DNA of 64,000 nt from JAPLSN01 sp964482955 (GTDB lineage Bacteria > Spirochaetota > Spirochaetia > Treponematales > UBA12059): positions 1-64,000 of the forward strand of contig CAYZZW010000006.1 of the NCBI GenBank assembly GCA_964482955.1, given 5' to 3'. The notes beneath the pieces were generated by a model. It made no database searches and was not told the DNA's origin. It saw only the letters and a list, made by a program, of their open reading frames with translations. Shown one piece after another: positions 17,162 to 25,598 of the stretch. Numbering within the stretch: position 1 is the first letter of the stretch; each line of letters begins with the position of its first letter. The position numbers and the translations under genes were made by a program.

Positions 17162-19144
17162 GTGGCCTTCGTGCAGTTCTCAGAGGTTTCGCTCGCCTTC
17201 GGCGCGCGCGACATCCTCAAGTCCGTCAATCTCAACCTGGCCTCGGGCACGAAGGCCGCGCTGTGCGGCCCGAACGGCGCCGGCAAGTCCACGCTCATGA
17301 AGATCGTGGCCGGCGTCGTCGCGCCGGACTCCGGCGAGCGAGCCGTCCAGAAGGGCACGCGCGTGTCGTACCTGCCGCAATCGGGCATCGCGTACGCCTC
17401 GTCCACGGTCCTCGAGGAGGCGGATCGGGCCTACGCGCCGGTGGAAGCCCTCGTCCGCGAACGCGACGAGATCGGATCGCTGCTGGAACGCTCGACGGCC
17501 GACGACCCGAAAACCCTCGCGCTCGTCGAGCGCTACCACGAGCTCCACGAGAGCATCGAGGATTCCGGTTACTGGCGGCGGCGCGACCGCATCCTCGAAG
17601 TGCTCGCGGGCCTCGGGTTCAAGCCGGAGGACGCGGAGCGCCGCGTCGAGGAGTTTTCGGGCGGTTGGCAGATGAGGCTGGCCCTCGCGAAAGTGCTCCT
17701 CGAAAACCCGGACATCATGCTGCTCGACGAGCCCACGAACTACCTCGATCTCGAGGCGCGTTCCTGGCTCGAGGAATTCCTCTCGGGCTTCAAAGGCGGC
17801 TTCGTCGTCGTGTCGCACGACCGCTCGTTCCTCGACGCCACGGTGGGCGAGATCTACGAAGTCTGGAACGGCAAGCTCACGCGCTACACGGGCACCTACT
17901 CGCAGTACGAACGCAACCGCTCGCGCGAGCTCGCGACGCTCTTCGAGCAGTGGGAGCGCCAGCAGGAGGAGATCGCGCGCATCGAGGATTTCATCCGCCG
18001 CTTCCGCTACAACTCCTCGAAGGCCGCGCTCGTCCAGTCGCGCGTCAAGCAGCTCGAAGCCATCGTGCCCATCGAAATCCCGGAGGGGATGAAGCGCATC
18101 CACTTCAGCTTCCCCCCCGCCCCGCCCTGCGGCAAGATCGCCCTCACGGCCGAGGGACTCTCGAAGTCGTACGGCGAGCGGCGGGTCGTGCGCGATTTCT
18201 CGACGCTCGTCGACTCGGGGATGAAAGTCGCCTTCGTCGGTCCGAACGGCGCCGGCAAGTCCACGCTCATGCGCATCATCGCGGGCGTCGATCCGGACTA
18301 CACGGGCACCCTCAAGCTCGGCACCGGGATCGTGCCGGGCTACTTCGCGCAGGACGTGGCTGAGTCGCTCGACGGCGCGCGCACGGTGGAGGAAGAGGCG
18401 GAATCGGTCTGCCCGACGCACCTCATCCCCAAGCTGCGCAACCTGCTCGGCGCCTTCCTCTTCCACGGGGACGACGTGGAGAAGAGCGTCCGCGTCCTCT
18501 CGGGCGGCGAGCGCTCGCGGCTCGCCCTCGTGAAGATGCTCCTCAAGCCCGCCAACCTCCTCGTCCTCGACGAGCCGACGAACCACCTCGACCTCGACTC
18601 GAAGGACGTCCTCCTCGACGCGCTCAAGCGCTTCCAGGGCACGGTGCTCTTCGTGTCGCACGACAGGTTCTTCATCGAGGGGCTGGCCGACCGCGTCCTC
18701 GAACTGTCCTGTGGATCGACGCCGCGCCTCTATCCCGGCGACTACGCCTACTACCTCGAAAAGCGCGCCAGCCTCGCCGCCGACTCCGCGGCCGCCGCGG
18801 CGTCGACGACCGCCCCGGGCGCGGCGAAACCGGCGGCGCGCCGGCCGGAATCCGAAAAGGCGGCCTCGCAATCGGCCAACGCGCCGCGCAACTACGCGGA
18901 AGACAAGGAACGGAAGGCCCGCGCCCGCAAGCTCCAAAAACGGGAAGAGGAAATACTCGCCAGGCTCGAGACGATCGACCGGCAGAAGGAAGCCGCCCAG
19001 CACCAGATGGGCCTGCCGGAAAACTACGTGGACGGCCCGAAGATGAAAAGGCTCCAGGACGCCGTCGACGAACTCGAGGCGGAAGCCTCCGCCCTGTCCG
19101 CCGAGTGGGAAGCCGTGTCCGCCGAGGCGGCCGCCCTCGAATAG
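17162..19144 (+). CDS. ABC-F family ATPase with C-terminal coiled coil (Uup/YheS-like)
   Basis: A cytosolic ABC-F ATPase of 660 residues. Two ABC cassettes: GPNGAGKST (near 39) with FSGGWQMRLALAK and LLDEPTNYLD; GPNGAGKST again (near 361) with LSGGERSRLALVK and LDEPTNHLD. An interdomain helical linker (ETLFEQWERQQEEIARIEDFI region) and a C-terminal charged coiled coil after an Ala/Pro-rich linker (from about 540) fit Uup/YheS-type members, which act on ribosomes or branched DNA. The start is GTG at 17162, four bases after the previous stop. It is distinct from EttA at 5111. Confidence 0.88.
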   Translation: MAFVQFSEVSLAFGARDILKSVNLNLASGTKAALCGPNGAGKSTLMKIVAGVVAPDSGERAVQKGTRVSYLPQSGIAYASSTVLEEADRAYAPVEALVRERDEIGSLLERSTADDPKTLALVERYHELHESIEDSGYWRRRDRILEVLAGLGFKPEDAERRVEEFSGGWQMRLALAKVLLENPDIMLLDEPTNYLDLEARSWLEEFLSGFKGGFVVVSHDRSFLDATVGEIYEVWNGKLTRYTGTYSQYERNRSRELATLFEQWERQQEEIARIEDFIRRFRYNSSKAALVQSRVKQLEAIVPIEIPEGMKRIHFSFPPAPPCGKIALTAEGLSKSYGERRVVRDFSTLVDSGMKVAFVGPNGAGKSTLMRIIAGVDPDYTGTLKLGTGIVPGYFAQDVAESLDGARTVEEEAESVCPTHLIPKLRNLLGAFLFHGDDVEKSVRVLSGGERSRLALVKMLLKPANLLVLDEPTNHLDLDSKDVLLDALKRFQGTVLFVSHDRFFIEGLADRVLELSCGSTPRLYPGDYAYYLEKRASLAADSAAAAASTTAPGAAKPAARRPESEKAASQSANAPRNYAEDKERKARARKLQKREEEILARLETIDRQKEAAQHQMGLPENYVDGPKMKRLQDAVDELEAEASALSAEWEAVSAEAAALE

Positions 19145-19148
19145 GCCG

Positions 19149-19823
19149 TCAGACGCCGTCGAGCTTCTTGGCGGACTTGACGAAACGCGACAGGACGACG
19201 GCGCCCGCGACCAGCGTGACGAGCGCGAGCGGCCAGGTGCCGGAACCCGCGAACAGGAAAAAGTCGTACAAGCCGTGGATCCCCACCGCCCAGAGGAAGC
19301 CCCGGAACTCGTACGCCTCCGGCTTATCCATCGCCCCCACCTTCGCCCGCCCGATGTGGTAGCCCATGATGCCCGACGCCACGGCGTGGAGCGGGACGGC
19401 GGTGAAGGCGCGCGCGTACAGGACGGCCGGATCGCCGATCCCGTACAGCAGGTTTTCGACGAAGGCGAACCCGAGGCTCACGCAGATCGTGTAGACGATG
19501 CCGTCCATCACCTCGTCGAATTCGCGGCGTCGCCGGATGAAGCGGCGGACGAAAAACCACTTCACCCCCTCCTCGACGAGTCCCGCCACGACGAAGGCCG
19601 AGAAGAAGGCCGCGAAGAGCCCCCGTTCGCGGAAGCCAGCGACGGCCGAAAGCGAAATCTCGATGACGAGGGCCGGGATGACGGCGGCGAACCCGAACAG
19701 GACGCTCTTCCCGATGAGCCCGAGCGGCTCCGGGCGCTTCCGGTCGAGCCGGTAAAACCAGAAGAGGAGCGCCGCCGCCGGCAAGGCCGCGAGCAGGGTC
19801 AGGAACGCGATATCGGCCACCAT
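19149..19823 (-). CDS. prsW: PrsW-family intramembrane metalloprotease
   Basis: A 224-residue polytopic membrane protein of the PrsW/CAAX-protease-like clan. Characteristic motifs are GLVEEGVKWFFVRR, DEVMDGIVYTICVSLGFAFVEN, FTAVPLHAVASGIMGY and GIHGLYDF; the paired Glu, the E-N and the two His form the presumed metal site. In Bacillus PrsW cuts an anti-sigma factor; no anti-sigma gene is adjacent, so the substrate is unknown. The ATG at 19823 is preceded, six bases upstream, by TACACT (19830-19835), implying a leaderless mRNA. It is convergent with the ABC-F gene with a four-base gap. Confidence 0.88.
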   Translation of the reverse strand: MVADIAFLTLLAALPAAALLFWFYRLDRKRPEPLGLIGKSVLFGFAAVIPALVIEISLSAVAGFRERGLFAAFFSAFVVAGLVEEGVKWFFVRRFIRRRREFDEVMDGIVYTICVSLGFAFVENLLYGIGDPAVLYARAFTAVPLHAVASGIMGYHIGRAKVGAMDKPEAYEFRGFLWAVGIHGLYDFFLFAGSGTWPLALVTLVAGAVVLSRFVKSAKKLDGV

Positions 19824-19886
19824 GCGTCCAGTGTAGCGGCGGCGGCCGGACGGCGCCAGGAGCCGCCCGGCCAACCGACGTCAGCA

Positions 19887-19915
19887 TGGACATTTTCGCG
19901 AGCCGGGTCTATACT
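19887..19915 (+). promoter_or_regulatory. promoter for the small membrane protein gene
   Basis: TGGACA (19887-19892), 17-base spacer, TATACT (19910-19915). The start codon at 19960 follows after a short leader that carries AAGGAG, so this is a conventional leadered transcript. Confidence 0.7.
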
Positions 19916-19959
19916 TTCGGCACATAACCACGACCTTCGCGGGTAAGGAGTCGATCGCC

Positions 19960-20241
19960 ATGGATACGAGAAACAGCCTGATTACCTTCATCCTCCTCGT
20001 CCTTCTCTTCGCCTGTACCTTCATCTTTTCCGTCGACGCGCTGGGCACCCCGAACGCGCTCTACGGCGTCGTCGCGATCATCGGCTTCATCGTCTGCATC
20101 GGGATGTCGCTGTTCTCGAGCATTCTGGCCGCCCAGAACGGCGAAGGCATCGCCATCTGGCTCCGCGTCTACGCGGTGGTCATTTCCATCGTCTTCATCT
20201 GGTTCCTCACCCGCTGCGGCACCGCCTTCGGCCTCTGGTAA
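19960..20241 (+). CDS. small three-helix membrane protein
   Basis: A 93-residue hydrophobic protein of unknown function. Three membrane-spanning stretches are evident: LITFILLVLLFACTFIFSV, YGVVAIIGFIVCIGMSLF and VYAVVISIVFIWFL. AAGGAG lies 11 bases before the ATG and a strong promoter is located upstream. It forms its own transcription unit, ended by the terminator at 20285-20341. Confidence 0.7.
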   Translation: MDTRNSLITFILLVLLFACTFIFSVDALGTPNALYGVVAIIGFIVCIGMSLFSSILAAQNGEGIAIWLRVYAVVISIVFIWFLTRCGTAFGLW

Positions 20242-20284
20242 ACGCGCAACCGAAGAAGCGCCGCGACGGAAAGCGGCGCTATGA

Positions 20285-20341
20285 ACGAGAGGGGCTCGGG
20301 AAAGCGACCTGCGTGTCGCGCTCCCGAGCCCCTCTCGTTTT
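20285..20341. terminator. bidirectional terminator between convergent genes
   Basis: A perfect 17-bp stem (ACGAGAGGGGCTCGGGA / TCCCGAGCCCCTCTCGT) with a 20-base loop that itself contains a GCGAC/GTCGC pairing. It is followed by TTT on the plus strand. It lies between the small membrane protein gene and ricT, which converge on it. Confidence 0.85.
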
Positions 20342-20359
20342 CCGCCTTGGCGAAGTTCC

Positions 20360-21304
20360 CTACGACTTGATCGTCCAGCGGCCGTCTACCTGGGCGAATT
20401 TGTCGGAGGTCAGTTCGAGGACGCGGCCGTCGTCGCCCGACAGCCGGAGCCGTTCGGCGGGAACGTTGACTTCGATCACGCGAAACGTGGCTCCGTCGTA
20501 GTTGAAGCGCGTGCCCTCGCTCGGCATCTTCCGGCGGTTTTCGCGGTAGAAGCCGAACTCGTAGGCCAGGCAGCAGAGGAGACGGCCGCAGGGGCCGGAG
20601 ATCTTCATCGAGTTGAGCGAGAGGTTCTGGTCTTTGGCCATCTTGATCGAGACGGGGACGAGCTTGTCGGTGAGCCCGTGGCAGCAGAGCACGCGTCCGC
20701 AGATGCCGCAGCCGCCGGTGACGCGCGCCTCGTCGCGGACGCCGATCTGGCGGAGCTCGATGCGCATCTTGAAGATCGACACGAGATCCTTCACGAGCTC
20801 ACGGAAGTCCACGCGGGCGTCCGCCGTGAAGAAGAACAGCACCTTCGGTTCCTCGAGGAGGAAATGCGCGGACACGAGCTTCATGGGGAGCCCGTGCGTC
20901 ATGATCTTGTCCTGGCACACCGAAAACGCGTGCGCTTCCTTGTCCACGTGCGACGCGCGCCGCGCGAGATCCTCGGGCGACGCCGGGCGTTCGATATGGA
21001 TCAGCTCGGCCGGATCGACGTAGCCGGGCGACTTCACGACGCCGAGCAGCAAACACAGGTCCTTGCCGTAGCGGGTGAGGGCCACGACGTGCGACCGGGC
21101 GGGCAGCGGTTCCGCGCCCGGTTCGGCTTCGAAGAACGCGTAGTGCGTCTCGTGCGAATGCTCCACCTGGATGCGGTAGAGCGGCTCCGGAAGGGAAGTC
21201 CGGGTTTTGTCCCGCTGCTGGGCGGGCGGATCCTGGCGCTCGGCGCCCTCGTCTTCGAGCCCGCGGAGCGCCTCGTCGTCTTCGTGATCGTAATTGTCGG
21301 CCAT
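20360..21304 (-). CDS. ricT: PSP1-domain protein, RicT/YaaT homologue
   Basis: A 314-residue cytosolic protein with a PSP1 domain. Cys motifs GGCGICGRVLCCHG and GPCGRLLCCL are the RicT-type cysteines that, in Bacillus, coordinate an iron-sulfur cluster within the RicAFT complex regulating RNase Y and phosphorelay. The first ~50 residues are acidic and a poorly conserved extension. The start at 21304 (MADNYDHEDDEA) follows yaaR by 41 bases on the same strand. Its place after yaaR repeats the yaaR-yaaT neighbourhood known from Firmicutes. Confidence 0.88.
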   Translation of the reverse strand: MADNYDHEDDEALRGLEDEGAERQDPPAQQRDKTRTSLPEPLYRIQVEHSHETHYAFFEAEPGAEPLPARSHVVALTRYGKDLCLLLGVVKSPGYVDPAELIHIERPASPEDLARRASHVDKEAHAFSVCQDKIMTHGLPMKLVSAHFLLEEPKVLFFFTADARVDFRELVKDLVSIFKMRIELRQIGVRDEARVTGGCGICGRVLCCHGLTDKLVPVSIKMAKDQNLSLNSMKISGPCGRLLCCLAYEFGFYRENRRKMPSEGTRFNYDGATFRVIEVNVPAERLRLSGDDGRVLELTSDKFAQVDGRWTIKS

Positions 21305-21345
21305 GCTGGTTCCCCACAAGCCGCCCCCGCGGGGACGGCGTCCGT

Positions 21346-21843
21346 TCAAGTGATGAGGTCGACGAGCATCCCGTTGATCTCGTCGATGCGCCCGAGGATG
21401 TCCAACTGGCTCCTCTGCGCTGAGATGACTTCGGCCGCGAGACGTTCCAGCTTCTCGTCGACGACCGACAACGACGAGAACTTCTTTCTTTTGAGCACGT
21501 CCCGGGCGGAGGACCGCTCTTCGAGCTTGTACGAACGCTCGACCACGTGATGGACGAAATTGCGGACCGCGCGCTTGTAGGCGGTCACCGCGTCCGGGCT
21601 CGGATTGCGCTTGAGCTCCTCGCCCAGCCCGAAGACGCCGTCGAGCATCTCGCCGAGCTCCGCCTCGGTGAAGGGTTCGGCGGAGATGTCCGTCCCGGTT
21701 CCGTCGGCCTTCTCCGCGTCCCGGAGGGCGACCTTGAAGGAACCCTTGGCCCCCGACGCCTTGCCGCCCTCGGACGTCTTCCGCCCGAGCATGCCCGGCA
21801 CGAAGCCGGCGAGGAGGTTGTCGGGAAGGTCTACCTTTGCCAT
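21346..21843 (-). CDS. yaaR: YaaR-family (DUF327) protein
   Basis: A 165-residue helical protein matching the YaaR family: a variable N-terminus, then KRAVRNFVHHVVERSYKLEE and a C-terminal KLERLAAEVISAQRSQLD helix. Function is not established in the family. It overlaps the bactofilin gene by 13 bases and precedes ricT, a conserved association. Confidence 0.82.
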   Translation of the reverse strand: MAKVDLPDNLLAGFVPGMLGRKTSEGGKASGAKGSFKVALRDAEKADGTGTDISAEPFTEAELGEMLDGVFGLGEELKRNPSPDAVTAYKRAVRNFVHHVVERSYKLEERSSARDVLKRKKFSSLSVVDEKLERLAAEVISAQRSQLDILGRIDEINGMLVDLIT

Positions 21844-22280
21844 GAGGCGCCCGTACCGCCCTGGAGGAGCGCTTGGGGATCCCCCGGAACCCTGGTCCCA
21901 TGGCGGCGCATGAAGTCGAGCATGGCCTCTTCGGCGTTTTCGCGCTTGCCGCTCACCGCCACGTCGCCGTGGATGACGATGTCCGCGTCCGCGTCGATCT
22001 TCGGCGCGAAGACGTTGCCGCAGATGATGCCGCCCGGAAGTATGGTCAATTGTTCGAGCACGCAGACGTCGCCGCGGACGATGCCGCCGATGATGGCGCT
22101 CTTGGCCTGGATGGACGCCGCGCAGCGGCCGCGCTCGCCGATGACGACCTTGCCGGTGGCGCGGATGGAGCCGGACACCGACCCGTCCACGCGGAGGAAG
22201 CCGTCGACGACGAGGTCGCCGCGGACCACCGTGTCCGGGCCGATGAGGCTGTTGACGAGCGAGTCGCGGGGATTCGGCAT
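21831..22280 (-). CDS. bactofilin
   Basis: A polymer-forming cytoskeletal protein of 149 residues. The central beta-helix of short repeats (VVRGDLVVDGFLRVDGSVSG, ATGKVVIGERG, SAIIGGIVRGDV, IICGNVFAPKI) is the bactofilin hallmark. The tail is short and basic-acidic. Bactofilins recruit envelope enzymes to control cell shape. The gene directly follows the M23 peptidase gene (13-base gap), supporting a joint role in peptidoglycan shaping. Confidence 0.9.
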   Translation of the reverse strand: MPNPRDSLVNSLIGPDTVVRGDLVVDGFLRVDGSVSGSIRATGKVVIGERGRCAASIQAKSAIIGGIVRGDVCVLEQLTILPGGIICGNVFAPKIDADADIVIHGDVAVSGKRENAEEAMLDFMRRHGTRVPGDPQALLQGGTGASWQR

Positions 22281-22293
22281 GGCGGCGTCCGGT

Positions 22294-23331
22294 CTAGCGG
22301 TTCGGCTGGCTCAGCGCGACGCTCGAGCGGATGTTGAGGAAGCGGAGCGGATCGATAGTCTCGGTGCCGAGGTGCACTTCGTAGTGGAGGTGCGGACCGG
22401 TCGAGATGCCGGTGGAACCGATGTAGCCGATGATCTGGCCCTGCTGGACCTTGTCGCCCTTCTTCACCTTGTACGACGACATGTGCGCGTAACGCGTGAT
22501 GAAGCCGTGCTTGTGCTCGATGATGACCGAGTTGCCGTAGCCCGAGTCGTAGCCCACCGAGGCGACCTTGCCGTCGGCCGTCGCGACGATCGGGTCGCCC
22601 GAGCGGTACGTGGACATGTCCAGGCCCTTGTGGAGGTACCAGGAGCCATAGAACGGATTTTCGTTCTGCCCGTAGTAGAAGGAAATGTGGCCGATGCCGC
22701 CCTTGATGGGCCAGAGGTTCGGGATCTCGCTCAGGACGCCGCTCTGCGAGGCGACGAGGGAACCGAGCTCCTTGAGGGGTTCGGTGGTGCGTTCCAGGTA
22801 CTTCGTGACGCGCTTGATCTCGCTCGCCTCGCGGACGGAACCGGTGGCGCTCTCTTCCATGTCGTAGAAGGCCGACAGGTCGCCCGTGGCCCCGTTCGCC
22901 GATCCGTCGCCGCGGTCGATGCCGATGCGGGACAGGGTGTCCGAGAGGATCGTCTCGAAGTTGCGCGCCGCCTTCACGAGGTTCGTGGTCTCGTCGCGGA
23001 TGGCGTCGAGGTCGCTCTTCGTGTCGCGGAGGTCCTGCGCCTTGCCGGCCAGGGCGCGCGCCGTGTCGGCGTAGCGGGCGGTGAAGAAGGTGAACGCGGA
23101 AAAGGCCAAAACGGCGACGAAGACGAAGCCGGCCAGGGTGAACAGGCTGATCTGGAGGTTGATGATCCGCTTTTCGCTGTGGGGCACGAACATGATCGTC
23201 AGGCGCTGTTTGCCGAGCTTGACGAGCCGCGCGAAGAAGGCACGGACGGCGGCCAGCGCGGAGAACAGGGCTCCGCCCAGTCGGCGGGCGACGCTGTTCT
23301 CGAGCTTCTTGTATCTGTTGATCTTAGACAC
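22294..23331 (-). CDS. M23-family peptidoglycan endopeptidase
   Basis: A membrane-anchored LytM/M23 metallopeptidase of 345 residues. A basic cytoplasmic N-terminus is followed by a TM helix at about 61-84, a coiled-coil stalk, and the peptidase domain from about 225. Zinc and catalytic residues visible are H234 and D238 (HKGLDMS), H283 (RYAHMS), and H314/H316 (GPHLHYEV). All are present, so it should be active. The start is GTG at 23331 with AAGGAG upstream. It is first in the operon with bactofilin, yaaR and ricT. Confidence 0.9.
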   Translation of the reverse strand: MSKINRYKKLENSVARRLGGALFSALAAVRAFFARLVKLGKQRLTIMFVPHSEKRIINLQISLFTLAGFVFVAVLAFSAFTFFTARYADTARALAGKAQDLRDTKSDLDAIRDETTNLVKAARNFETILSDTLSRIGIDRGDGSANGATGDLSAFYDMEESATGSVREASEIKRVTKYLERTTEPLKELGSLVASQSGVLSEIPNLWPIKGGIGHISFYYGQNENPFYGSWYLHKGLDMSTYRSGDPIVATADGKVASVGYDSGYGNSVIIEHKHGFITRYAHMSSYKVKKGDKVQQGQIIGYIGSTGISTGPHLHYEVHLGTETIDPLRFLNIRSSVALSQPNR

Positions 23332-23369
23332 CGTTGGCTCCTTGCCGTACGAGCGAGGATAATCGCGAT

Positions 23370-23399
23370 ATGCTACCATTATTATCGGTCGACTGTCAA
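23370..23399 (-). promoter_or_regulatory. promoter of the M23/bactofilin operon
   Basis: Minus strand TTGACA (23394-23399), 18-base spacer, TAGCAT (23370-23375), about 40 bases before the GTG start. The -35 hexamer is a perfect consensus. Confidence 0.65.
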
Positions 23400-23539
23400 A
23401 TATCGACCGGGATCAGCCGGATACGCGTACGCCGCCCTCGAACCGCTCGCCGTATTCTTTTTCATACACCATGTACGGCGCGAGAATCGCCCCGCGGATC
23501 AAGACAAGGAGTCCGCCAGGGCGTATAGTCGGCGGCACC

Positions 23540-24946
23540 ATGGAAACATCCATCGCGAGGCGAACCAGCCTCTTCGGCCCCGGCCGCTTTTACCGAGAAG
23601 CCCTGTCCCTGGCCATCCCGGTCATCCTCCAGCAACTCATCATGAACCTCGTCTCGCTCGTGGACAACTTCATGGTGGCGGGGCTCGGCGACGCGAAGAT
23701 GGCGGCCATCAACGTCGCCAACCAGATCAACTTCGTGTACTTCATCGCCACCTTCACCCTGAGCGCGGCCGGCGGCATCTTCATGTCACAGTACCGCGGC
23801 GCCGGGGATCCCGCGGGGATGAAGCAGGCGTACCGCTTCAAGCTGATCCTCACGCTGTCGCTCGCGGTCGTCCACCTCGTCCTCTGCAACCTGATCCCCG
23901 AGCGGCTCATCGGGCTCATGGTGGCGGGCAACGCGGCCGCGGACGAAATCATCAGGGAAGGATCGACCTACCTGCGGCTCGTGTCCGCGTGCTGGATCCC
24001 CTTCGCCCTGGCCACGTCGACCGGCACGTCGTTCCGCGAGATCGGCCGCACCACGCCGCCGCTCGTCATGTCGGCCGTCGCCACCCTGATCAACACGGTC
24101 CTCAACTGGGTCCTCATCTACGGCAACCTCGGCGCGCCGAGGCTCGAAGTGGCGGGCGCGGCGTACGCCACCATCGTCGCCCGCGTCGTGGAGGCGATCG
24201 CCTTCCTCGTCTTCGTCCGCGCCGTCAAGCCGGACTTCTGGTTCCGCTTCCGCGACTTCTTCCGCGTGAACGGAAAGATCTTCCGCGGCATCTTCGCGCG
24301 CTCGTGGCTCATGCTGCTCTCCGAGACGACCTGGGTGATGACGGAGACCGTGCTGACCGCGTTCTACAACGGCCGCGGCGGCGAGGAGACCGTGTCCGGC
24401 ATGGCCGCGGCGTGGACCATCGCCAACGTCTTCTTCCTCGTCTTCGGCGGCATCCACACGAGCGTCGGCGTCATCGTGGGCTCCGCCCTCGGCGCGGACC
24501 GGCTCGACGAGGCGCGGACGAAGGCGCGCTGGCTCCAGTCGGGCGGCACGGTGTTCGGCGTCTTCGCGGCGGCGGCGCAAGCCGCGTCGGCATTCCTCGT
24601 CCTGCCGCTCGTGTTCGCCAACCTGAGCCAGGAAGCCCGGTCGATCGCCCAGACGATGGTGCTCACGGTCGCCTGCTACATGCCGCTGTGGACCCTGCTC
24701 AACGCGCAGTTCGCCACCGCCCGATCGGGCGGCGACGCGGCGATGGGCGCCATCATCGATATCGGCGTGAACATACTCCTCTTCCTGCCGGGCATCTGGC
24801 TTTTAGCCACCTTCACGCGGGTCGGTCCCGTGGCCATGTTCGCCATCATCAAGGTCACCGACCTCCCGAAGGAACTCATCGCGTGGCTGTGGCTCAAGAA
24901 GGAAATCTGGGTGCGGAACCTGACGAAGCACGCGGAAATTGGCTGA
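23540..24946 (+). CDS. MATE-family efflux transporter
   Basis: A cation-coupled multidrug/toxin exporter of 468 residues with about 12 membrane segments in two homologous halves. N-terminal FYREALSLAIPVILQQLIMN and LVDNFMVAGLGDAKMAAINV, and TSTGTSFREIGRTTPPL in the first half, fit MATE (NorM/DinF-like) proteins. The ATG at 23540 follows TATAGT (23524-23529) by ten bases with no ribosome binding site, so the leader is very short or absent. Substrate unknown. It is convergent with the gene at 24967. Confidence 0.9.
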   Translation: METSIARRTSLFGPGRFYREALSLAIPVILQQLIMNLVSLVDNFMVAGLGDAKMAAINVANQINFVYFIATFTLSAAGGIFMSQYRGAGDPAGMKQAYRFKLILTLSLAVVHLVLCNLIPERLIGLMVAGNAAADEIIREGSTYLRLVSACWIPFALATSTGTSFREIGRTTPPLVMSAVATLINTVLNWVLIYGNLGAPRLEVAGAAYATIVARVVEAIAFLVFVRAVKPDFWFRFRDFFRVNGKIFRGIFARSWLMLLSETTWVMTETVLTAFYNGRGGEETVSGMAAAWTIANVFFLVFGGIHTSVGVIVGSALGADRLDEARTKARWLQSGGTVFGVFAAAAQAASAFLVLPLVFANLSQEARSIAQTMVLTVACYMPLWTLLNAQFATARSGGDAAMGAIIDIGVNILLFLPGIWLLATFTRVGPVAMFAIIKVTDLPKELIAWLWLKKEIWVRNLTKHAEIG

Positions 24947-24966
24947 GAACCAGCGGCTGGCCGGTT

Positions 24967-25422
24967 TCAGCGGTTGGTCGGTTTCAGGTGGTATTCGACG
25001 TGCCTGACGGCGCCGCGTTCGACGGCGGCGCGGAGGCTGCGTTCGACGGCGGAGAGCTTCGCGTCGCCCGACTTCACTTCGACGAGCACCACTTCGCGGA
25101 TCTCGCCGGTGGAGGCGCCGGGGAAGGCGACGAAGTCGATCGGCTTCCCGATGAAGCGCACTTCGCTCAGGTCGAAGGGGAAGTCCGGCAGGTACGGGGC
25201 GATCTGTTCGGCGACGAGTCCGCCGATCGTCGCGCGCGAGCGTTTCACCGCGTCTTCGCGGGCGGCCGCCACGCGGCCGTCGAAGTCGCGCTCCGCCTCG
25301 GCCCGGCCGGTCCTCCGCCCCAAGGCCAAGCCGAGCGCCACGCCGATGGCGAACAGCGCCGCCACGAGGATTGCCATCCCGAGCGTCGCCGCGTCGAACG
25401 AAAAAGCCGTCGAACCTTCCAT
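24967..25422 (-). CDS. membrane-anchored Holliday-junction-resolvase-like nuclease-fold protein
   Basis: A 151-residue protein with one N-terminal TM helix (LGMAILVAALFAIGVALGLALG), a short coiled region, and a C-terminal PD-(D/E)XK-like fold: RFIGKPIDFVAFPG then REVVLVEVKSGDAKLSAVE, giving D and E-x-K. This matches the endonuclease-related family often called Holliday junction resolvase-like (Endonuc_Holl). Anchoring a nuclease-like domain in the membrane is a family feature; activity is unproven. Confidence 0.75.
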   Translation of the reverse strand: MEGSTAFSFDAATLGMAILVAALFAIGVALGLALGRRTGRAEAERDFDGRVAAAREDAVKRSRATIGGLVAEQIAPYLPDFPFDLSEVRFIGKPIDFVAFPGASTGEIREVVLVEVKSGDAKLSAVERSLRAAVERGAVRHVEYHLKPTNR

Positions 25423-25470
25423 GAAATCCGATCATGCCGCACTCACCCCCCGATGACAACCTCCATCCAG

Positions 25471-25581
25471 CGTCCCCTCCCTTCTTTCTACTTCCTAACT
25501 TCTCTTTCTCTCCTTCGTTCCCTTTTTTCTTCCCTTCGTGTCCTTCGTGGCAACATCTTCGTGTCCTTCGTGTCCTCTCCG
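25471..25581 (-). repeat. purine-rich intergenic repeat (CACGAAGGACACGAAG type)
   Basis: The plus strand is a ~110-base pyrimidine-rich run containing CTTCGTGTCCTTCGTG twice (25534-25549 and 25557-25572). Read on the minus strand it is CACGAAGGACACGAAG repeated within a purine tract. I recall this short motif in intergenic regions of many unrelated bacteria. It lies just upstream of the radical SAM gene's promoter. Confidence 0.6.
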
Positions 25582-25598
25582 TGCTACAATAGCTCCTC

